Of a stretch of DNA of 35,227 nucleotides, positions 16,504 through 23,905 are shown in pieces (positions within the stretch are counted from its first letter, which is position 1; the number at the start of each line of letters is the position of its first letter). The stretch comes from DATKCT01 sp035513055. GTDB taxonomy: Bacteria > Verrucomicrobiota > Verrucomicrobiia > Verrucomicrobiales > DEV007. Below the pieces are notes generated by a model, which saw only the letters and a list, made by a program, of their open reading frames with translations, was not told the DNA's origin and searched no databases. The translations under genes and the position numbers were made by a program. The stretch spans positions 1 through 35,227 of the forward strand of contig DATKCT010000060.1 of assembly GCA_035513055.1 (NCBI GenBank), written 5' to 3'.

Positions 16504-16788
16504 ACTTAGTGGTCCAGGGCGTAAATACGGTGGGGTTTGCGGCGAGGACTTTTCGGCGCCGGCAAGGCGCGAGCGACGAGCATATTCCGCCAGTGGATCT
16601 GTAAGGAGCGAGGAACGCCGCCGGAGCCGAGAAGGACCGCCGCCCGGAGGGTTGCACCGAATTGGGCTTGGGGCTGCGTTGCTCGTCAGTCACAGCCCCA
16701 CTATCGGGGGATGCTCCCTCCTCGCGCCTTGCCCCAAGCCCAATTCGGCGCAACAAACGTCACCGGATTTACGCCCTGGACCACTTAG
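16504..16788. mobile_element. Nested inverted-repeat element (MITE-like), flanked by CTTAG
   Basis: An outer 19-bp perfect inverted repeat lies at 16508-16526 and 16767-16785 (it contains GTGGTCCAGGGCG), continuing inward imperfectly for about 20 more bases. Inside are a 13-bp pair (16561-16573 with 16721-16733, GGCAAGGCGCGAG) and a 24-base pair with one mismatch (16651-16674 with 16731-16754). The latter two overlap on the right arm, so alternative folds compete. CTTAG occurs at both edges (16505-16509 and 16784-16788), like a target duplication. No ORF of recognisable family lies within. It looks like a non-autonomous transposable element or a structured intergenic repeat. It supplies the stop codon of the neighbouring FGE fragment, as expected after insertion. 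Confidence 0.7.
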
Positions 16789-17266
16789 GAGCGAAGTACC
16801 GATCCGGCCCAGGACGGACGTGACATCGGAGTCGCGCCAGTTTGTCAAAAACGTCGAGGGGAAGGTGTGTTCGTCGATAATCGAAACTGGCTGACTGTTC
16901 GCCGAGATCTCCAAACCAGGACCCGCCCCGGAGCAAGCGGTTGGGGCCGTCCCGCGGGCCAAGCGAGTCCACCACCTTGCCGTCCCCAAACTCTCCATAC
17001 ACATCCTCACACCACTCCGACACGTTCCCGTGCATGTCCTGCAATCCGAAAGCATTCCTCTCCTTCTTTCCGGCAGGCCATGTTCTCCCTCCTGTGTTCC
17101 CCGGAAACCACCCCTCAAACACCGGAATCGACCACAGCAACTCCCTCATCCGCGAGGGCTTGCGTTTCGAATTCCCATCATACCAACCTGCCTTGTGCAG
17201 CGCCTCCTCGCTATCGTCTGTGTAATACGCAGTGGCCGTCCCGGCCCGGCAGGTGTATTCCCACTT
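16769..17266 (-). pseudogene. Formylglycine-generating enzyme / SUMF1-domain fragment
   Basis: Read leftward from 17266 the frame gives KWEYTCRAGTATAYYTDDSE, KAGWYDGNSK, NAFGLQDMHGNVSEWCEDVY and RLLRGGSW, all signatures of the C-terminal half of FGE-sulfatase (SUMF1) domain proteins, which are often encoded in large paralogous sets in Verrucomicrobia and Planctomycetes. The N-terminal half is missing: at about 17267 the sequence switches to RHS sequence on the other strand. The last residues (KWSRA, stop at 16769) come from the inverted-repeat element, so the 3' end is also replaced. There is no start codon near the break, so it is a remnant. Confidence 0.85.
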
Positions 17267-17267
17267 T

Positions 17268-18899
17268 GGGGGTGGAACTACCTATACTCCTACGACAACG
17301 GGGGAAACCGGCTCAGCAAGACTGAAGACGCCCAATTGGCGACCTACACTCCGACTGCCGAGAACGAATACATTTGGGTCGGAACATACTCCAACTATAC
17401 GGTGCGCGGCAAGTCGCCGGGAGGCTCGGCTACAGTGACGGTCAATGGCGTGAACCAAACCGTTGATTCACAGAGCGGCAGCGACTATTTTCGAAGCGTG
17501 GTGAGCGCCAACAACAGCAGCGGACCGGTGTGGGATTCGGTGGCGATCGCCTCTCGCGGGGACGCGGGGAACTGGAAACATTATCAGCCTGCGGCCTCCG
17601 TGACGCCGGGCTACGACCCCGATGGCAACCTCCTCTCCGACGGGAGGTGGACCTACACCTGGGATGCCGAGAACCGGCTGATCAAAATGGAGAAAAGCGC
17701 TGCCGCAGTTGCGGCGGGGGACGACAACATCCGGCTTGAGTTCGACTATGATGGCCGGCACCGGAGGATCCGCAAGAGAGTCTACTGGATTCGGCATGGG
17801 ATACACAAGCGAGGAGAAGTTCGTGTATGACGGCTGGAACGTAATTGCCAAGACTTCCGGGACGAATTCACGGCAGCACAGTTATGTGTGGGGCCTCGAT
17901 ATGAGCGGCGGGTTCCAGGGGGCGGGAGGCGTAGGCGGTCTGTTGATCTTCCACACCCATTCAGGGACTACAACTACCTCGAGTCACTCTCCAGCTTGCG
18001 ACGGCAATGGAAATGTGATGGCGATTTTGGGGAAAGTGGGCTCGGGCAGTTGGACTGTGACTGCGGACTACGCCTACGACGCCTTTGGACACCAGGCGCG
18101 GTGGAAAGGGACGTATCACGCGGCGAACCCGTTCCGGTTCCGCACGAAGTATTGCGACGACGAGAGCGGGCATCTCTACTACGGCTACCGGTTCTATAGC
18201 CCGGAGACGGGGAGATGGCTGAGCAGAGATCCCATCGGGGAAAGAGGCGGGTTGAACTTGTATGGGTTTGTTGGGAATGACGGAGTGAATCGATGGGATT
18301 CGTTGGGCCATGTTGCGGTCGAGGAGGACTTGCCGGATCCGAGAATGATAATTCCGGAGTTTGTTCAGGGCTTGCGACCTCAGGACCTCGGAGTCCACAC
18401 CTACGGAGGAATGGTCAGATGCAGGTGCAAGGATGCCAAGATCACATGCCTAGTATGGGCGGCCGCAAAGATTTACCTGAATTGGAATCTCAATCCGGTT
18501 GACGAGAATGGCGATCCGGAGCCTTGGGGACTAACGTATGGCCGTGAACAGTTACATATTAAGGCAATAAATAGTTATGTGAGAAGTGATATAGTTGTGC
18601 CCCTTAGGAAGGTCGGAGATCTTCCCGCAACCCCGGACCGAGCAAAGCAACTGCAAGATGATTTCGATGCACTCATGCAGTTTGCCATCGCGCACGGAGG
18701 GTCGCACGATCCGAATCCCGAGGGAACTCGCAACGATCCTCGTCCAGTGGAAGGGCGGCCGTATTCGCCGCTGGCTCATTCCGTGCAAGTCCCTGCCAAA
18801 CCAATTGAAGCACCAGACGCCATAGATTGGAGGGAAATGATAAGGAGAGGGCAGCAGCGGTTACTCGAGGCTGTTGAACACCTTTCAGAATCGCTATGA
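17268..18899 (+). pseudogene. RHS-repeat protein fragment with variable C-terminal domain, frameshifted
   Basis: RHS/YD-repeat proteins are large secreted or surface shells carrying a C-terminal toxin. Here the 5' part is gone (joined to the FGE fragment near 17267). Frame 2 carries NYLYSYDNGGNRLSKTED and WTYTWDAENRLIKME, up to RKRVYW at 17788; the sequence then continues in frame 0 from about 17805 (YTSEEKFVYDGWNVIA, SYVWGLDMSGGFQGAGGVGG). So a 1-base shift lies between 17788 and 17805. The core ends with the invariant-type YYGYRFYSPETGRWLSRDPI and NLYGFVGNDGVNRWDSLGH (to 18310). The remaining ~195 residues (18311-18896) are a variable tip of unknown type with a Cys-x-Cys pair, a third Cys and YGREQLHIKA. 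The stop at 18897-18899 is intact. Confidence 0.85.
18311..18896 (+). other. Putative toxin tip domain of the RHS protein
   Basis: Domain after the RHS core boundary DSLGH. It is AT-richer than the core and unlike any toxin family I recognise. Visible landmarks are VRCRCKDAKITCLVW (three Cys), then EPWGLTYGREQLHIKAINSY, then a C-terminal helix MIRRGQQRLLEAVEHL. The E-Q-L-H spacing resembles half of an HExxH zinc site in which the first His is Arg, so a degenerate metallopeptidase is one guess; this is weak. Location at the RHS tip, followed at once by a small ORF, fits the toxin-immunity arrangement. Confidence 0.5.
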
Positions 18900-18907
18900 C
18901 ATCTTAG
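18874..18907 (+). pseudogene. 5' piece of the interrupted putative immunity gene
   Basis: In the frame one base off the RHS tail, a TTG at 18874 preceded by GAGG (18867-18870) could start a protein reading NTFQNRYDIL up to the IS. Joining 18907 to 20221, that is deleting the IS and one CTTAG, continues without a stop into the downstream ORF to give 185 codons. No ATG is available in this frame after the stop at 18841. The exact start is therefore uncertain. Confidence 0.45.
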
Positions 18908-20220
18908 GACGTGCAAAACAATAAATTACCGATTTAGTTTGAATATCTTTATTATCTATGCTAAACCGAGTTCATGCCGGCCGAGGATGTGCTCACATGG
19001 ATCCGGAGGAAGTATGTATCGATCCTTCCAGAGTTGGACGAACGTGGCCGGCGGAGATGGGCCGCCGCGGAAGCTTTGTCGCTGGGCCGGGGTGGAATTA
19101 CGGCGGTGGCGGTGGCCACGGGAATGTCGGACCGCACCGTCCGCAACGGGATCGCGGAGTTGGAGTCCGAGGAGGTTGTGGACCCGCATCGACAGCGCCG
19201 CCCTGGAGGAGGCCGTCATCGGAGGGAAGAAGAGCAACCAAAACTGATGAACGCGTTGGATGCATTGCTGGAGCCTACGGCGCGAGGAGATCCGGTTTGT
19301 CCTTTGCGCTGGACTTGTAAGAGCACCCGTAGCTTGGCTGAGGAACTCCAGAAGCAGGGCTTTCAGGTAAGTAGTACGAAAGTCGGCAGCCTGTTGAAAG
19401 CACAAGGCTATAGCTTGCAGTCCAATCGTAAGACGATTGAGGGGACACAACATCCCGACCGTGATGAGCAGTTCGAGTACATCGCGCGGCGAGTGAAAGC
19501 GTGTCGCCGGTACGGAGAGCCCGCCATTTCGGTGGACACGAAGAAGAAGGAGCCTTTGGGAAAGATGAAGGACCCCGGGCGAATCTATCGTCGCAAAGGC
19601 GAACCGCTTCAAGTGAAGACGCATGACTTTCCCGACAAAGAACTTGGGAAGGCGGTGCCCTATGGAGTCTACGACATTGCGAGCAACGAGGCTGGGGTAA
19701 CGGTAGGGATTAGCCACGACACGGCGGAGTTTGCGGTTGCGGCCATCAAGCGGTGGTGGCTCCGGATGGGCAAGAAACGCTATGGCGGACCGAGGCGGAT
19801 GTTGATCACCGCGGACTGTGGGGGAAGCAACAACCCGCGCACCCGGTTATGGCTGTGGGAACTGCAACGCTTCGCAAACCAAACAGGCATCATCTGTGAG
19901 GTGTGTCATTATCCGCTGGGCACAAGCAAGTGGAACAAAATCGAGCACCGGCTCTTCTGCCACATTACGCGCAACTGGCAGGGCCAGCCGTTGGAAACCC
20001 TGGAGATCGTCGTCAATCTGATCGGCTCAACCAAAACGAAGGAGGGATTAGAGGTTCATGCCTGGATCGATGAAAGAAAGTACCGGAAAGGTTGCAAGCC
20101 CTCTGAAAAGCAGATCCGGGAAATCTACATCAAGCGCAAGGCCTTTCACGGGGAGTGGAACTACGAAATCCACCCGGCTCGCAAATGAATCCGGTAAGTT
20201 ATTGGTTTGCACTTCCTTAG
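18903..20220 (+). mobile_element. Complete ISAzo13-type insertion sequence with CTTAG target duplication
   Basis: Terminal inverted repeats run 18908-18931 (left) and 20192-20215 (right). They agree at 21 of 24 positions; both ends begin GA(C/A)GTGCAAA and end TTACCG. CTTAG stands directly outside each end (18903-18907 and 20216-20220), consistent with a 5-bp target duplication. The IS proper is 1308 bp with a single full-length transposase, so it looks recent and possibly active. It lies between the RHS tip stop and the remainder of the small downstream gene. Confidence 0.88.
18974..20188 (+). CDS. ISAzo13-family transposase
   Basis: A 404-residue DDE transposase. The N-terminus (RKYVSILPELDERGRRRWAA) and helix-turn-helix (GGITAVAVATGMSDRTVRNG) are typical of the ISAzo13 family, as are PLRWTCKSTRSLAEEL, HDFPDKELGKAVPYGVYDI and CHYPLGTSKWNKIEHRLF. 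The catalytic triad is Asp188 (ISVDTKKKE), Asp281 (ITADCGGSN) and Glu324 (KIEHR). The sequence is uninterrupted to the FHGEWNYEI C-terminal block, so the enzyme is probably functional. The ATG at 18974 is 66 bases inside the left IS end. Confidence 0.95.
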   Translation: MPAEDVLTWIRRKYVSILPELDERGRRRWAAAEALSLGRGGITAVAVATGMSDRTVRNGIAELESEEVVDPHRQRRPGGGRHRREEEQPKLMNALDALLEPTARGDPVCPLRWTCKSTRSLAEELQKQGFQVSSTKVGSLLKAQGYSLQSNRKTIEGTQHPDRDEQFEYIARRVKACRRYGEPAISVDTKKKEPLGKMKDPGRIYRRKGEPLQVKTHDFPDKELGKAVPYGVYDIASNEAGVTVGISHDTAEFAVAAIKRWWLRMGKKRYGGPRRMLITADCGGSNNPRTRLWLWELQRFANQTGIICEVCHYPLGTSKWNKIEHRLFCHITRNWQGQPLETLEIVVNLIGSTKTKEGLEVHAWIDERKYRKGCKPSEKQIREIYIKRKAFHGEWNYEIHPARK

Positions 20221-20744
20221 ATGCCAGCGGGTACCTCACTTATATTGGATACCCCATACTAAATGATAACGGCTTCAACAGTGCCTTTTTCAGATTGTTT
20301 GATACCGAGGAGAATAATTTGGGACAAAGACTCTTGAGATTCTTGGAGGAATTCGCTCATAAGATTGCATCTGAGGAACAAGCCCGTGCGGAATATATTT
20401 TGGACAATACGGGGAATGTGACAGGAGTGTTGGTTCCCAAAGTGGATAGCAATGCGACTCAGTTAGCGTTCAAGCGGCAACTAATGGAACTAATGGGAAA
20501 CGATGTTGGGGAACAACTTATCGAAGAACTCATTGGGGACGGTGTATACACAAAAGTTTTCGGTACCTTCGGTCAATATGACCGTACTATTAGGATAGAA
20601 ACAATCCCCGACCACGCCGATTGGGTTCGCATATACATCGGACTTGGCACCAATTTCGACGATGCGATTTCGATGAGCTACCAGGGGCCGATAGCTAAGA
20701 TGCCGACTTGGATGTCTCATCTCGTGACGGTAGCGGAAAGGTGA
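20221..20744 (+). pseudogene. Putative immunity protein of the RHS toxin, 5' end cut off by the IS
   Basis: The frame after the IS reads GYLTYIGYPILNDNGFNSAF and continues about 174 codons to TGA at 20742-20744. It is acidic, AT-rich compared with neighbours and of no family I recognise. Middle segments are LLRFLEEFAHKIASEEQA and FKRQLMELMGNDVGEQLIEE, and the end is MPTWMSHLVTVAER. There is no start codon in the first ~90 codons, so translation from a native start is lost; a start inside the IS end is conceivable. Small, acidic, directly behind an RHS tip: this is the expected place and character of an immunity gene, but that is inference. Confidence 0.6.
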
Positions 20745-20755
20745 GGTATTTTACG

Positions 20756-21058
20756 ATGACAGAGCCTGACCCACGACGAGGCCCGGCACCTGTTCGCAAT
20801 TTCGTATACAGTCCGGCTATTAACTTAATCGAAACTCTGAACCTAGAGGAGCTGAGGAAAGCACGAGAGGATCGTAATTTTAAAGCCTATTATACTCATA
20901 TTTCAGATATAGACGAGGCCGACGTAGATTTGTTTTATGTAAAGTCTGGGAAAGCCGACGTATTATGGGATGGGAGGACCGACGTGATAGAGTGGGAAAT
21001 GCGATTTAATAAGGTTTCCCGTCATCTAATCATTTGGCTTTCCTATCCTGACTACTGA
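20756..21058 (+). CDS. Small protein of unknown function (possible second immunity protein)
   Basis: A 100-residue ORF beginning MTEPDPRRGPAPVRNFVYSP, 11 bases after the preceding stop. It is acidic in the middle (SDIDEADVDLFYV) and aromatic at the end (HLIIWLSYPDY). Base composition is AT-rich like the preceding ORF, which suggests the two came in together. No signal peptide, membrane helix or known motif is seen. The upstream in-frame ATG at 20708 overlaps the preceding gene by 37 bases and is less likely. Its position in an RHS tail cluster suggests immunity or an orphan tip, without proof. Confidence 0.55.
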   Translation: MTEPDPRRGPAPVRNFVYSPAINLIETLNLEELRKAREDRNFKAYYTHISDIDEADVDLFYVKSGKADVLWDGRTDVIEWEMRFNKVSRHLIIWLSYPDY

Positions 21059-21395
21059 CGGGAATCGGTGTGCCAGGGTGAGGGGTCAAGTGTGTGAGTT
21101 GGGTTGCATCAGCAGCCGTGTATTGCAATTCGGCCGTGTTGCTTCGTGGAGGACGACAAGATCGCCTGGTATCGCCTCCTGGACGGCGACGGGACCTTTG
21201 GCTCCCAACGGATTGTGACTCGGGTCATTCTCAATCCATCGAGTCGCGAGACGAGGCGAGCCCTGCGGCAGACAAACCAGGGCTTACAAGGCCTCGATTC
21301 TCGCTCGACGCCTCTGGTCCGTGGCAAGGCTTGTGCCGGCGCCTCAGACTTCCGCTGACGCGCGGGAGATGCAGCGTGCCATCCTCTTGCCTGGC
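21059..21395. other. Intergenic region, no gene supported
   Basis: The 337 bases separate the island from the leftward repeat protein. Frames are open on both strands (for example an 84-codon plus-strand ORF from 21104) but the translations are compositionally odd and match nothing I know. The G+C content returns to the genomic level after about 21110, so the right edge of the island is probably between 21058 and 21110. Confidence 0.4.
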
Positions 21396-22742
21396 TCAGT
21401 TCCGCCAAGGAGGACCGCCGCGTCTCGGTTCCTGCAACACCTCTTGCTGGCGCTCCGCAGGCAGATTCTCCGCAGACCATGCCGCAGCCGCGTCGGGATC
21501 GGACTGATACCAATTCTGCGCGGCCCGGATCATAGAGTTCACCCGCAGTTCCTCGCTGCCGATGGTCATGGCCCACTGAACCGCTACCGCCGCATCCTCT
21601 CGCGCGATTTCATCGGTGAACTCGCTGAGGGCGTAATCCCGGCTCTCCGAAGGCGGCATGGCGTCCAGGTAGGCCCCTGCCGCATTGGGATCGTCGCGTG
21701 CCCAGACCTCGAAAACTTCTTGGTAGCCCCGGCTCTTGGCGGCCCCATCGGGCAGCCCATCCACCCAAGCCACGGCATTCTCCGCATTCTGCCGAGCCAT
21801 GTTTTGAGCGACCCGCCCCACAGCCTCTCTCGATCCTTCTTGCCCAGCCATTTCCTCCACCCAACTGGTCGCCGATTCCAAGTCCCGCCGGGCCAGGCCT
21901 TCCGCCACTTGTGTCACGGCCGCCCAACGCATGTCTTCCGGCAGATTCTCAGCCCATTTCGCCGCCGCATCGACCCCTCTCTTCATCTGTTCCTCGGCAA
22001 TCGACCTCATCATCCAGTCCTTGTTCTCGTCCGTTTGCAGGGCGGCAACATATTTGGTCGCCATATCCGGATCACTCATTGCCAAGCCCCTCACGAGACC
22101 GCCCTCCAAAAACCGCGCTTCGATGCCCTGTGGCCCACTCTCGGCAACCCAAGCCATCGCCGCCTCCGGATCGCCCGCCGCCCATCCCGCAACCGCGGAG
22201 GCCCCAAAAAACTGCGCGCCCCGGTCACCCGACTCGGCGATCGCCTTCAGCGCCGCAGGCCCGTCCATCGATCCCCAGGCATAGGCCAGCAGCCCCAGCG
22301 ATTGCCCCGCCTCGAAGCCCGTGCTCTCGGTTCGTAAAGTCCGAAATGCGGCCTCCGCATTCTCCGGAGTCAGGCGCTCGACGAGCGCAGACATCAGCGC
22401 ATTCCTCTGCACCGGATTACTCATCGTCGCCACTTCCCGGACCGCCTGTTCCATCTGCGCCGCACTCAATGGACCTTTCTGCTTCATCCAGTCTGGAAGA
22501 TCTCCAGGCAGTCCCGCCCACCCGGCAGGCGCCGCCGCAACGGCGTCTCCCTGACCCAACTCACCTGAAGCGGAGCCGGCCGCCTCCAAGCCATCTAAAA
22601 ACCGTGGACTCGCCGGGGCGCCCGAGACGGCGTCGCCATCAGCCCCTCCGCCGGTCTGCGGACCCAAAAGCTTGCCACCCAGGAAAAACGCGCCCGCAGC
22701 CACCGCAACCCACACCAGGTTCAATAAGACTAGCTTCTTCAT
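21396..22742 (-). CDS. Membrane-anchored helical-repeat protein, 448 aa
   Basis: Start MKKLVLLNLVWVAVAAGAFF at 22742 gives an N-terminal membrane anchor or signal (residues 4-24), then a Gly/Ala/Pro-rich linker, then seven to eight degenerate repeats of about 31-33 residues. The repeat signature is D-(P/A/E)-(D/E/N)-x-A-(A/M/V)-x-W-(V/A), for example DPEAAMAWVAES, DLESATSWVEEM, NAENAVAWVDGL and DPDAAAAWSAEN. The last is followed by a short basic tail ending GGPPWRN. Such Sel1/TPR-like alpha-repeat proteins are abundant in Verrucomicrobia; function is unknown, probably a scaffold on the outer face of the membrane. The ATG at 22844 would add 34 polar residues ahead of the anchor and is rejected. 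Confidence 0.82.
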   Translation of the reverse strand: MKKLVLLNLVWVAVAAGAFFLGGKLLGPQTGGGADGDAVSGAPASPRFLDGLEAAGSASGELGQGDAVAAAPAGWAGLPGDLPDWMKQKGPLSAAQMEQAVREVATMSNPVQRNALMSALVERLTPENAEAAFRTLRTESTGFEAGQSLGLLAYAWGSMDGPAALKAIAESGDRGAQFFGASAVAGWAAGDPEAAMAWVAESGPQGIEARFLEGGLVRGLAMSDPDMATKYVAALQTDENKDWMMRSIAEEQMKRGVDAAAKWAENLPEDMRWAAVTQVAEGLARRDLESATSWVEEMAGQEGSREAVGRVAQNMARQNAENAVAWVDGLPDGAAKSRGYQEVFEVWARDDPNAAGAYLDAMPPSESRDYALSEFTDEIAREDAAVAVQWAMTIGSEELRVNSMIRAAQNWYQSDPDAAAAWSAENLPAERQQEVLQEPRRGGPPWRN

Positions 22743-23007
22743 CGGAATGTCATGAAAATCTGAAATCAGCAAACTACACCGGATCAACACCGAGGACCGG
22801 GATTGGTTGCCGCCGGCGCTCGTTCCGGCTTGCTTGCTACACAAACGCTACATCCCTCCGGCCCGAGATCAAGCTGCAGCCCAGTCCAGGATGCGGAACG
22901 CCCCGTGAGCGTCTCCCAGCCCTTTCCCGGATTCCCCGGGATCAGGAGTTCTGAGGCTTGCAGGCCCCTTGCTCTCCCCGTAGCATGTCCGCACCTCGCC
23001 CGGTCCC
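22743..23007. other. Divergent intergenic region
   Basis: The 265 bases between two divergent genes must carry two promoters. On the minus strand TTGATC lies about 17 bases from TTCAGA, too poor to call. Otherwise nothing recognisable. Confidence 0.3.
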
Positions 23008-23862
23008 ATGGAACGTAAATCCCTGCGCAGAATCGCTTACCAAGAAGCGCACCGCTCCATCAAACGTTCCATTCGCCGCGCTTGGATCGCCGCCGGAATC
23101 GCCGGCGCTCTCCTTTGTGCCGCCGCGATCATCTATCTGTCCTCCCTGGTCTCCCCTAAACACGATCTCGCCGCCGAAGCGCCGCCGGCGCCCGGCCCCA
23201 GCGGCCGCATCGTCCTCGGGGACATCGTCCGCGAAGCAGAAATCTGTTACCGTGGTTACCTTGCCGCCCCCGGCATCGAACAACGCCTTGCCTTTGTGCA
23301 CGACCCCGTCGCCGCCGGGCCCCGCATGCGTCAGTACTACAGCTCGCACCCGCTCGAAACGGGAGAACTTGTCGAGATCTTTTCTCCAAACGCTCATCAG
23401 GCCGGCGATCGCCATTTCCTCATCGGCAACGCCGCCATGCGCGACGGCTCCGACACCCTCTGCGTGTTCGAACTCATCAAGGATGAACCGAAGCTGGTTT
23501 GGGAAGTAGCCGTCGGCTACTCCGACATGGATTGGGACGAATTCATCGCCAAACAGGTGCGCAAACCCACTCTCTTCCGCGTGATGCTCAATCGCAGCGA
23601 CTACTACAATTATGACTTTTCCGATCCGGAAGAACACCTCTGCTTTCGGCTCGGAAAACCGGGCGAAGAACGCCAGCTTTACGCTTATGTCGAAGTCGGT
23701 TCTCCCGCTTGGAACCGATTCCTCGCCGTCCGCAGCCTCTCCGTGCTCCCCGCTCTTCCAGTCATGGTCCGGATCCGCTTCCCCGATCAGCCCCGGAGCG
23801 AAAACCAAGTCTTGATCGATGAGTTCACCACCTTCAGTTGGGTCGACGGAGTCGAGATGTAG
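23008..23862 (+). CDS. Single-pass membrane protein of unknown function, 284 aa
   Basis: A basic N-terminal arm (MERKSLRRIAYQEAHRSIKR) precedes one membrane helix (about residues 26-48, AAGIAGALLCAAAIIYLSSL). The rest should be periplasmic. It contains REAEICYRGYLAAPGIEQRL, a VWEVAVGYSDMDWDEF stretch and an aromatic segment YYNYDFSDPEEHLCFRL. I do not recognise the family; overall it resembles the verrucomicrobial proteins annotated only as hypothetical. The 2015-residue TPR protein starts 43 bases downstream on the same strand, so the two are probably co-transcribed. Confidence 0.72.
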   Translation: MERKSLRRIAYQEAHRSIKRSIRRAWIAAGIAGALLCAAAIIYLSSLVSPKHDLAAEAPPAPGPSGRIVLGDIVREAEICYRGYLAAPGIEQRLAFVHDPVAAGPRMRQYYSSHPLETGELVEIFSPNAHQAGDRHFLIGNAAMRDGSDTLCVFELIKDEPKLVWEVAVGYSDMDWDEFIAKQVRKPTLFRVMLNRSDYYNYDFSDPEEHLCFRLGKPGEERQLYAYVEVGSPAWNRFLAVRSLSVLPALPVMVRIRFPDQPRSENQVLIDEFTTFSWVDGVEM

Positions 23863-23905
23863 ATGTATTTTGCAAACATCGCTCTAACATTCTCAGGGTC
23901 CGCCG

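Noticed and set aside
16537..16894. Plus-strand frames across the inverted-repeat element
   Set aside because: Arg/Ser/Glu-rich translations explained by the G/C-rich repeats; no start signals or family likeness.
21104..21358. 84-codon plus-strand ORF between the island and the repeat protein
   Set aside because: No recognisable motif and overlaps equally open antisense frames; not enough to call a gene.
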